Below, piece by piece: positions 14,050 through 22,563 of a stretch of DNA of 64,000 nt. The stretch covers positions 338,380,638 to 338,444,637 of the forward strand of contig NC_058521.1 of NCBI RefSeq assembly GCF_904849725.1, in the 5' to 3' direction. A program made the translations under genes and the position numbers. Position 1 is the first letter of the stretch; every line of letters starts with the position of its first letter. A model generated the notes under the pieces. The model saw only the letters and a program-made list of their open reading frames with translations, was not told the DNA's origin and did no database searches. The stretch comes from Hordeum vulgare subsp. vulgare. Lineage: Eukaryota; Streptophyta; Magnoliopsida; Poales; Poaceae.

Positions 14050-15290
14050 ATGAAAGGAAGGAAGAAGAAGAAGAGGAGAAGAAGAAGAAGGAGAGGGAGG
14101 AGGATAAGAAGAAGGAGCAGAAGAAGGAGAAGGAGCTCCTCCTTCTCCTTCTTCCTCCTTCTTCCTCCTTCTCCTTATCCTTCTTCTTTTCTTCTTATTC
14201 TCCTCTTCCGTCTCCTTCTCCTCCTCCTCCTCCTCCTCCTTCTTTTACTTCTTCTTCTCTTTCTCTTATTCTATGTAGCTATATTAGACTCATCCAACAA
14301 AGCCTAAATTGGCTAATTATCCATCTAAATGACATAATTAGCTTAGTTAGCTCCTAAATGGTATATTCAATAAAAAATGACCTATACTTAGCTAATTATC
14401 CTCGAAATGACATAATTAGCTCCAAAAAGGCATTCTTAGCCAATTTAACCCGAAGAAGGATACGAGAGGAGAAGAAAGAGGAAAAATGAAAAGAAGGAAG
14501 AAGAAGAAGAGGAGAAGAAGGAGAAGGAGAGGGAGGAGGATAAGCAGAAGGAGGAGAAGCAGGAGAAGGAGCTCCTCCTTCTCCTTCTTCCTCCTTCTTC
14601 CTCCTTCTCCTTCTCCTTCTTGTTTTCCTCTTCTTCTCCTCTTCCGTCTCCTTCTCCTCCTCCTCCTCCTCCTCCTCCTTCTTTTACTTCTTCTTCTCTT
14701 TCTATTATTCTACGTAGCTTAATTAGACTCATCCAACAAAGCTTAAATTGGCTAATTATCCATCTAAATGACATAATTAGCTTAGTTAGCTCCTAAATGG
14801 TCTATTTAATAAAAAATGACCTATACTTAGCTAATTATCCTCGAAATGACATAATTAGCTCCAAAAAGGCATTCTTAGCCAATTTAGCCCGAAGAAGGAG
14901 ACGAGAGGAGAAGAAAGAGGAAAAATGAAAGGAAGGAAGAAGAAGAAGAAGAGGAGAAGAAGGAGAAGGAGAGGGAGGAGGATAAGCAGAAGGAGGAGAA
15001 GAAGGAGAAGGAGCTCCTCCTTCGCCTTCTTCCTCCTTCTTCCTCCTTCTCCTTCTCCTTCTTCTTTTCTTCTTCTTCTCCTCTTCCGTCTCCTTCTCCT
15101 CCTCCTCTTCCTTCTTTTACTTCTTCTTCTCTTTCTCTTATTCTACGTAGCTTAATTAGACTCATCCAACAAAGACTAAATTGGCTAATTATCCATCTAA
15201 ATGACATAATTAGCTTAGTTAGCTCCTAAATGGTCTATTTAATAAAAAATGACCTATACTTAGCTAATTATCCTCGAAATGACATAATAA

Positions 15291-15530
15291 GGCTTACGTA
15301 GCTGCAACATGACCTATTCCCCCTAACTTAGGTATTAAATGGCCTATAATTAGCCTAGCTAGATCAATAATGGCTTAATAAGCATAGTTTGCTCCGGAAT
15401 GACCTATTTTACCCAAGTTAGCTCTGAAACGACCTATAGTTAGCTAGGGTTCCACCTAAATGACATAATTATCTTAGTTAGCTCCTAAATGTCTATACTT
15501 AGCTAATTTCTCTCCGAAATAACCTATATA
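15291..15530. repeat. Irregular short repeats at right edge of the satellite array
   Basis: Diverged copies of the AT-rich half only, such as TTAGCTCTGAAACGACCTATAG, TTTGCTCCGGAATGACCTATT and TTAGCTCCTAAATGTCTA, without any purine or pyrimidine tract. The motif spacing is roughly 30-45 bp. This resembles the left edge at 1-195 and looks like the ancestral short-repeat state from which the 427-bp unit was built. Confidence 0.7.
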
Positions 15531-15889
15531 TACACTACTTCATCTACTATTATTCTTCTAACTTTCTTATTTGTCATTTTGCAGATTACCTTCACTTCAC
15601 GGGAAGCTTGGCAAATATTGAAGGAATGCTTGAAGATGATTTCTTGTAACATGGGTTGTATTGAAACTATTGTAGTATATGAATATATGAAACTTTGTAT
15701 GCACGTGGATGAAACTGGTGTAATATATGAAACTTTGTATGCACGTGGATGCAACTTGATAGCTGGATATAAGAGGTTATTTTAATATGGTTATGAGTAC
15801 AGAAAGAACTTTATTGATGTCAAATATATATATATATCCTGATTATTGTTAAAAATGCTGGATATAACAAAAAATAAATAAAAAAGGGG
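15531..15889 (+). other. Putative last exon and 3' UTR of a CACTA-1 gene
   Basis: A pyrimidine-rich stretch ends in TTTTGCAG at 15577-15584, a good plant splice acceptor. An open frame then runs from 15585 to a stop at 15785. Within it a 28-base segment (TATATGAAACTTTGTATGCA...) is directly repeated, starting near 15684 and 15725, and a TATATATATA run follows near 15828. In my recollection this layout (short last exon, degenerate ATATGAAAC repeats, TA run, then TTTGCCGTC subterminal repeats) is the usual 3' tail of a grass CACTA element. I infer a plus-strand gene whose upstream part is left of the window, with the satellite array in an intron or other non-coding part. The reading frame has no recognisable domain. 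Confidence 0.45.
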
Positions 15890-16428
15890 CTGGTTCCCCT
15901 CTTTGCCGTCTGCCCCCACATGGCAAAGGAGGGGAGGCAGACGGCAAAGGGGGGAATCTGCCCCCTCTCTCTCCCCTCTTTGTCGTCTGCCCCCCCCCCC
16001 CCCCGCATGGCAAAGGGGGGAGGCAGACGGCAAAGGGGGGGATCTGCCCCTCTCTCTCCCCTCTTTGCCGTATGCCCCCGCATGGCAAAGGGGTGGAGGC
16101 AGACGGCAAAGGGGGGATCTGCCCCCTCTCTCTCCCCTCTTTGCCGTCTGCCCACGCACGGCAAAGGAGGGGAGGCAGATGGCCTGCCGTTAACACTTAA
16201 CGGGGACGTTGCACCCTTTGCCGTCCCAGCTAATTTGCCGTCAGCCCACTCATGGCAAAGATTCTTTGCCGTCCGCTTTGGGAAAGCTGACGGCAAAGAA
16301 CCTCTTCACCGGATTTTTTTTACCGTCTACTTTGTCGTCTGCTGACCGACGGGAAAGCCTTTGCCGTCCGTGGTTGCACCCTTTGCCGTGTGCTTTGGCA
16401 GACGGCAAATTTATGAATTTCAGTAATG
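15890..16428 (+). mobile_element. CACTA-1 subterminal repeats and right terminus
   Basis: This block contains many copies of TTTGCCGTCTGCC and its inverse GGCAGACGGCAAAGG, facing each other in pairs. It ends at 16421-16428 with CAGTAATG, preceded by GGCAGACGGCAAATTTATGA. Grass CACTA elements of this subterminal type end in CCAGTAGTG (inverse of CACTACTGG), so CAGTAATG is read as that terminus with two changes. The orientation puts the element's interior to the left, so CACTA-1 extends from here past position 1. A run of 15 C lies at 15990-16004. Open frames in this block are translations of the repeats and are not genes. Confidence 0.8.
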
Positions 16429-16799
16429 AATCACTCATTTCCACTTGTTTAGCCAAACGAGCTAATGTGTTTTACGAGTAGCCCTAGGAAAGCATGTTTT
16501 ACACCTAACCCATCCATAAAGCTCACGGAGAGAGACACTTACAAAAAATCATGTTATGAGGTGATATCACATTGTGCAAAGACTTAGAATTACATGACAT
16601 GGTTGAAATCAAGTGACATGAAATAACAGTCATCAAAGTTTGAGCTTGCCACTGACACACACACGCGGCCGACACGTCGTGGTTCGATCTTAGCTATCTT
16701 TTCACAATGATCTTCTTTCCCTTCTTTCTCGCGGTTGAATAATTAGCCTCACAACCCCTTGAATTCTTCTCTTGAACGGACGTCCTTTAGGTAGAGCGG
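16429..16799. other. Non-coding sequence 3' of the CACTA-2 transposase gene
   Basis: I see no gene and no clear CACTA terminus here. It lies between the right end of CACTA-1 and the 3' end of the minus-strand TNP2 pseudogene, and probably is the 3' non-coding part of CACTA-2. Because no left terminus of CACTA-2 occurs here, CACTA-1 may have inserted into CACTA-2, which would put that terminus beyond position 1. Confidence 0.4.
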
Positions 16800-19700
16800 T
16801 CCTGCTTCTTCTTGTGGTGTGTGCTACTTCATCGTCGTCGTCATCTTTCTCTTCGGGCCGCCGTACTTGTCTAAGTCTTGCTCATTGGCGACTCCATCCA
16901 TTCAGATGATGTTCCTTTTGCCTCTCCTCACGACAACACGACTGGGCTTTGACGGGTCGGTAATGAAGAAGCATTGGTCCACTTCGCAAGCCAGTACCCA
17001 TGGCTGCGGTGACGTTTGCGCCCGCGATCTTGGATTTGGCTTCATGTATAACCATGGTGGTGAAATACCGGTCTTATTTTAGGACGCTCTTGGCCCATCT
17101 GACAGGAACATCAGAACCTTCTCTCCAGCGTAGCTCAGCTCCAAGATCTCCTTGATCCTTCCGTAGTATCTGTCCTTGTCGTTACCGGTGTAGGATTCCA
17201 TCGTTACCACAAAGTTCTGATAATCGCTCTTCATGTTCTTTTCCTCTGTGTAGAATGTGTAGCCGTTGATATCGTACGCCTCATAGGTCATCAGGTTGTG
17301 CTCGGCGCCTTGTGACAAGGAAAATATGAGTTTTTCTTCCGTGAAAGAATCCTCATGTAAAGGGTACGACAGAAGCTTGTCCATGAACCAACGCGTGAAA
17401 TATGAGTTGTGCTCTTTGATTCTATCTCCGTCCATCCTCTGTTGGCCTCGGTCATTGTACATCTTCTCAATAAAGGTTTTTTTGCTCTACCACCCAAGGA
17501 TCGACCACGTCTATGTGTTGTAGCGCGACTAGGTTTGCTCTTTCAAAGTCGGCGAGTCAACCCTTGAAGTCGACATGCATTTCGTGACGACCCTCGTGGT
17601 GACCCCATCCAGCGAGCCTACCGAGGTGCCTGTTGACGGGCAGACCAACGGGGTTCTCGATGCCTAGATAATTCGTGCAGAAGGATATGCACTCTTCAGT
17701 CAGAAAGCCCTAGGCTATGCTTCCATCTACACGTGCCCTGTTGCGAACGTATCCTTTGATGACACCATTCATCCTTTCGAACGGCATCATGCTATGCAGG
17801 AACGTTCGTCCGAGTTGGATGATATCCTCCACGATATGGACCAGCAGATGCACCATAACGTCGAAGAATGTGGGCGGGAAGTACATCTCAAGGTCGCATA
17901 GTATCACCACGATCTCTTCCTGTAGCCTTCTGAGTTGCCTCACGCCAATCGACTTCCGAGAGACGACGTCGAAAAAGTTGCATAGGCCAAATAGCGTTTC
18001 ACGGACGTGCGCGTCCATGATCCCACGGATTGCAACTAGAAGTATCTGCGTCATCAGCACGTGACATTCATGAGAATTCATCCCGCTGAATCTAGGTATC
18101 TCCTTATCTTCCCCGTGTAACCGTAAGGATGTTTTACTCCTATGAGGCAGGTGAAAAACTGATCGATCTCCTTCTGACTTAGAGTGAAGCACGCGGGAGG
18201 GCAGTCATATTCGATCTTCTTGGCCTTTTTGCCTTTGCGACGACTTTCCGTGTCCTTCGCCTCATCATCATCATCATCATCATTAGGGAGTTTTGCGTGA
18301 AGCTCCTCCCTGATGCCCATTGATTGCAAGTCTGCCCTTGCTTTCGGCCCATCTTTGGTCCTCTCTGGCATGTTGAGCAGGGTACCAAGCAGACTCTCGC
18401 ACACGTTCTTCGTGATATGCATGACATCAAGGTTGTGCGGCACACGGAGGATCTTCCAGTACTGCAAGTCCCAGAAAACAGACCTTGTTTTCCATACCTT
18501 CAGCAGCGGCTCTAGCGCCTTTCGCTTCTTTCCCGGCGGTGGACACTCATTCCAATTTTTCAACAGATCGTCTATTTCCTCGCAGCTCCTCGTACGTGGG
18601 GGTCTTCGGGGTTCGATTTCACCATCGAACAGATCCTTGCATTTTCTCCATGCGTCATCGTCGCGAAGCCGCCTTCGATGTCCCATGAACACGGTTTTCG
18701 AAGACCCGGGATCTCAATCTAGCTGGCGGTACGTTGTGTCATCCATGCACCCGACGCATGCAGAACATCCGTGGACCACCAGCCCCACATCATATCCGTA
18801 ACCGAGATAGTCGTGCACCATCGTGAGCAATGCGGCTCTCATAGGGAAATATTGTTTCGCTGCGGCGTCCCACGTATTGGCTGGCATTTTCCACAGCGTG
18901 TCTAGATCCTCTTTTAGTAGCCTGAGATACAGATTGATGTCGTTCCCTGGATGTTTCGGCCCTTCAATTAGCATACTCATGTGAATGTACATCCTCTTCA
19001 TGCACATCCAGGGGGGAAGGTTGTACATCCACTAAAACACATGCCAGGTGCTATGTGTGCTTCTCTGGCTGCCAAACGGATTGACTCCATCGGTACTCGC
19101 ACCCAGCATGATGTTCCTCGGATCGTCCCCAAATTCTGGGTGTTCGAAGTTCAACGCTTGCCACTGGCTCGCATCCTTAGGGTGACTCAGCATCTTGTCT
19201 TTTTTTTATCTCCAGATCATTTCCGTCATCTTCTCGCTTCTTCTCCTCCCTATCCGCGTGCCAATGAAGGAGCTCTGCTTGCTTAGGGTCCGCGAAATAC
19301 CACTCCAGACGAGGAGTGATCGGAAAGTACCACACAACTTTTTGAGGAGCTTTCTTCCTCTTCTTGTATCGAGTGACGCCGCACACCGGACATATGGTAG
19401 ACTCCGCGTGCTCATCCCGATAAAAGATGCAATCGTTCATGCACACATGGTATTTCACGTGCGGTAAATCCAGAGGATACACGATTTTCTTCGCCTCCTC
19501 GAAACTAGTCGGGCACTTGTTCCCCATGGGAAGACGTTCGTGCCAGAATGACATGTTCTCGTCGAAGCATGTGTCGGTCATTTTGTGTTTTACCTTCATC
19601 TCCAGAGCCATGAGCGTTATTTTCAGGCCGGTATCCTCGGACCTACATCCTTCATACAATGGAGTAACCGCTTCTATGTCCAGTTGATCCAGCTTGGCTT

Positions 19701-20210
19701 TATCTCGGGCGGCAGCTCTTGCGTTACCCGTCTGCTTGAGAAGCAGCTCTTGAATATGAGGGTCCTGCACCCAGCCCACGATGGTCCATCGTCGTCTGCT
19801 CCGGCATCTTCATCTTCATGATCATGCCCTTTGTCTTGATCTTCCTCATCATCATGTTCGGCATCTTCAACATGATGACTGTGTCCTGCATCTACTTCGT
19901 GATCATGTCCTGGAGATTATTCGTCTTCTCGCCCTCCCTCGCCGTTATTGTCTTGCTGCCCTTCCTTATTTCTTGCCCGGCACCCATGGACGACTTCATA
20001 ATCATCTTCATCACCTTGCCACCGATAGCCATCCATGAAACCACGCACGAGCAGGTCGTCCCGCACCAGTCTGGAATCCGGGTCCATAAGGCTCTTCAGC
20101 TTGCATCTTCGACATAGACATCTTATCTCCGTCTCGTTCTTTTGAAGAATCTCGGCCTTCGCAGAGCTCAAAAATCTATTCACAATGCCTTCGGTCATCG
20201 TGCGGAGCAT
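16800..20210 (-). pseudogene. TNP2-type CACTA transposase pseudogene (CACTA-2)
   Basis: This is the relic of an En/Spm-type transposase, which would cut and move the element by binding its terminal and subterminal repeats. Reading on the minus strand, the start ATG is at 20210, just after a splice acceptor (CCCCGCAG at about 20217-20224). The parts in order are: a transposase-associated Cys-rich domain (20210-20000, with CLCRRC), an acidic His-rich linker (19920-19795, GHDHE-type steps), a segment with CPVCG (about 19395) and WYFPITPRLEWYF, the transposase core (19028-18078, with HDYLGYG, DVMHITKNV and LLGTLLNMPE), a DUF4218-like part (18192-17710, with MPFERMNGVIKGY), and a DUF4216-like C-terminus (17462-16800). 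It is broken by a stop after the core start (about 18714) and by several frame changes, so no full protein can be made. Domain assignments come from recognised motifs. Confidence 0.85.
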
Positions 20211-20659
20211 GGTCGCCTGCGGGGTAGAGAAAAACGATATTTTAGAACCAAAAAAATTTGGCATGACTTTGCCTTAAAATAAGACCAAAAAGAATCCATA
20301 GTGCCAAATTCTCGCCAAAACGGAAATGAATCAACATTCTGGCAAAATATTGGCAACTATCGCATTTCAAATACCGGTACGTGCAAACACAAACATATGC
20401 AACACCACAAACATACATAGATCTAGGCCATAAAAAGTGTGTACACATTGGAGGGAGAAAAAAGTAGATCTAGAACATAAAGAAAGCTTTCCCCTTACTT
20501 ACCTATCAAAAAAAGGAAATTTAACCACTTAATTTGGGTGAATATATGGTGTAAATGAGGTGGGAGGAGGAGGCAGCCAAGACCAACAAGGTTGGTAGGG
20601 GTGGAAAGAATGAAGTGGGGGAAAGTGAGTGTGAAGTGGGTGTCAAAAATATCTACTAC
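20211..20659 (-). other. Leader region upstream of the CACTA-2 transposase gene
   Basis: Non-coding sequence between the transposase start and the subterminal repeats. On the minus strand it contains the splice acceptor next to the start codon, so a non-coding first exon and intron probably lie here. No other feature is supported. Confidence 0.4.
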
Positions 20660-21049
20660 TGCCAGGTTACCAATGGCGCACCTACAAAGAATGCGCCATT
20701 AGTAACCAGGGTTACTAATGGCGCGCCTCGTAAGAATGCACCATTAGTAGTTTTGAAAAAAAAAACTGAAAAAAATTGTTAGTAGTGGCGCACCGTGGAT
20801 GTGGTGCGCCATTTCTAGTTAAAGCTAGTAATGGCGCACTTCCCCTGGTGCGCCACCGATAAGTCTAGGAAAGGGTGTGGGGCCAGGATAAAGATAGTAA
20901 TGGCGCACCACACACAAGGTGCGCCATTAGTAATATGGACAATAATTGCGCACCTGTATCTGGTGCGCCACTGCTATATAGCAGTGGCGCACCACATACA
21001 TGGTGCGCGATTAATGTCCATATTAGCTATAGCCCTTTTTCTAGTAGTG
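20660..21049 (+). mobile_element. CACTA-2 subterminal repeats and right terminus
   Basis: Repeated pairs of TAATGGCGCACC and GGTGCGCCATTAGTAA face each other across 10-30 bp. The block ends with GCTATAGCCCTTTTTCTAGTAGTG at 21026-21049 (key part CTAGTAGTG), the inverse of the grass CACTA terminus CACTACTAGAAAAAGGGC. The interior lies to the left, matching the minus-strand TNP2 gene at 16800-20210. The base after the terminus begins a Copia LTR fragment, so CACTA-2 appears to have inserted into that LTR. Confidence 0.85.
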
Positions 21050-21661
21050 GAAGGACTCCACTTTCCAATCCTAGTTGGACTAGGATTGGAGTAGGACTCC
21101 TCCTCCTCCCTGGCCGGTGCACCCTTGAGGGCTTGGCCCTCAAGGCAAGCGTCCACCCCCTCCCTCCTATATATAGTGGTGATTTAGGGCTGATTTGAGA
21201 CAACTTTTGCCACGTGCAACTCAGATCGAGACACCATAGTTTTACCTCTATATCGTATTTCTATGGAGCTCGAGTGGAGCCCTGCAGGGGTAGATCCTTC
21301 ACCACCACCGGAGCACCGTCATGCTGCTGGAGAACTCATCTACTTCTCTGTCTTGCTTGCTGAATCAAGAAGGTCGAGATCATTGTCGAGTTGTACGTGT
21401 GCTGAACGCGGAGGTGCCGTCCGTCCGGCACTAGATCGGAATGGATCGTGGGACGGATCGCATGACGGTTCGTGGGACGGTTCGCGGGGCGGATCGAGGG
21501 ACGTGAGGACGTTCCACTACATCAACCGTGTTTCTTAATGCTTCCTCCTGTGCGATCTACAAGGGTACGTAGATCCAAATCTCATCTCGTAGATGGACAT
21601 CACCATGATAGGTCTTCGTGTGCGTAGGAATTTTTTTGTTTCCTATACAACGTTCTCCAGC
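21050..21661 (+). mobile_element. 3' portion of an Angela/BARE-type Copia LTR
   Basis: The fragment begins at the CACTA-2 terminus and runs to an LTR-like end (CCTATACAACGTTCTCCAGCA at about 21641-21661). It has a TATA box (CTATATATAG, about 21168-21177). It resembles the LTR at 26869-28615 in order: TATA box, TCGAGTTGTACGTGTG, CACTAGATC, a run of GGATCGTGGGA-like steps, ACTACATCAACC, and a tail of GTAGGAATTTTTTTG then CAACGTTC. No primer-binding site follows, so this is a 3' or solo LTR, or a truncated one. The missing 5' half should lie beyond the other end of CACTA-2. An open frame at 21263-21538 follows LTR sequence and is not a gene. Confidence 0.75.
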
Positions 21662-22009
21662 ATTAGCAACATATTTCCCACCACCTTATTTATAGGATTG
21701 GTGAAGCTGATAGGCACCACCACCACCACCATGTTGCTGCTAGTGAAGCTGATATAACTGGAGTGGGCGAGGAAGGACGAGGGGGCGGGGGGCTTAGTGG
21801 AGCGGGAGGGCAGGGGGTGACAGCACCTGGAGGGGGCAACGGCGCTTGGAGGGCTGGTATGAAGTCAATGAGGGGGGCAGGAACCGCGCGGGGACGGGCG
21901 GCATGTTCTTTGGCGGGTGGCGGCGACGCAGAGCGCGCGAGGGAGAGGAGAGAGAGGGGATTGAACGGAGAGGTGGAGTGGGGGAGTTAGGGAAATATTG
22001 GACCCGGTT
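21662..22009. other. GC-rich unassigned sequence with a short CAC microsatellite
   Basis: Includes CACCACCACCACCACCA at about 21714-21731 and a G-rich stretch at 21760-21990. Overlapping open frames here are compositional. It may be the left part of CACTA-3 or its flank. No CACTA terminus or domain is visible. Confidence 0.35.
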
Positions 22010-22195
22010 AACTCCAAATAGCAGTAGCGCCGGTATGGTTCCAGCGCTAATTCTAAGCTAACAGTAGCGGTGGTACTAATCCAGCGCTACTGCTAAATGC
22101 CCTAGGACAAATAGTAGTAGCGCTGGTTTGGTAACAGCACTACTACTAAGTTAGGAGTAGCGCGTTTACCAATCCAGCGCTACTGCTAACATTAT
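22010..22195 (+). mobile_element. CACTA-3 left subterminal repeats
   Basis: Alternating copies of AGCAGTAGCGCCGG or AGTAGTAGCGCTGG and their inverse CCAGCGCTACTGCTAA. The same repeat family occurs at the right end (26131-26454), so these mark the left part of CACTA-3. The left terminus CACTAGTAGG is not seen next to them, so the left end looks truncated or rearranged. Confidence 0.75.
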
Positions 22196-22563
22196 TTTTT
22201 ATTACATTTCCTTTTTAATAGTATTTTTTGTTTTTATTTTTTATTATTTTACTTTCCTTTTTATTATTTCTCTTTCCTTTTCTGTTTACTTTTATTCTGT
22301 ATTGCTTTCTCCCTTTTTTTTTGGTTTTTGTTTTTAGTTTTTCTGCCGACGGCCTATCGCACGGAGTCGACGACGAGAATGTACGTCTCCCTCCCACACT
22401 GAGCGAATATTACCGGAACCATGTGTGGTTTCGTACACAAAATACATACATATATATAAATGATTGTTTCTCACCTTTATCGAAGACGTTTTACATTGAG
22501 CTTCGTTCCTTTTTTGTTCGTTGTGTTGATTCTTCTTTTCCTGCACCATGTAGTACGATCTTT
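22196..22563. other. T-rich low-complexity stretch and 3' flank of the CACTA-3 transposase
   Basis: Positions 22196-22345 are dominated by TTTTTATT and TTTCTTTCC steps. A TACATACATATATATA run lies near 22443. No gene is supported. It would be the 3' non-coding part of the minus-strand transposase gene. Confidence 0.5.

Larger units (their letters stand above)
196..15290 (+). repeat. Tandem satellite array, about 427-bp unit, 35 units with GA/CT palindromic core
   Basis: A fixed landmark (ATGAAAGGAAGGAAGAA) recurs 35 times, first at 407 and last at 14925, with spacings of 411-449 bp (mean about 427). Each unit has an AT-rich half of roughly 210 bp (GTAGCTTAATTAGACTCATC ... AATTTAGCCCGAAG), then a purine tract of about 80-130 bp built from GAAGGAGAAGG-like steps, the palindrome GAGCTC, and a pyrimidine tract of similar or greater length built from CTCCTTCTTC-like steps. 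Length variation sits mainly in the trinucleotide-like steps of the two tracts. About seven units (2586, 3002, 4263, 6810, 8936, 10639, 12344) carry AGAACCAAAATG in place of AGAGGAAAAATG at the landmark. Open frames of 60-150 codons occur on both strands, but they are poly-Arg, poly-Leu, poly-Ser or poly-Glu translations of the tracts and are not genes. Confidence 0.95.

Noticed and set aside
317..15207. Dozens of open frames of 60-150 codons within the satellite array on both strands
   Set aside because: They translate GA or CT tracts into poly-Arg, poly-Lys, poly-Leu, poly-Ser or poly-Glu, appear in several overlapping frames of every unit, and show no domain. Composition explains them.
196..15290. 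CRISPR-like array
   Set aside because: The units are long and continuous with no short repeat/unique spacer structure, and the sequence is from a plant nuclear genome.
15791..16456. Overlapping open frames up to 158 codons in both strands
   Set aside because: They are translations of TTTGCCGTC subterminal repeats of CACTA-1.
18313..18801. 162-codon plus-strand frame, and other plus-strand frames at 17717-20117 and 22951-25129
   Set aside because: They are shadows on the opposite strand of the TNP2 transposase pseudogenes, whose minus-strand translation has recognisable motifs.
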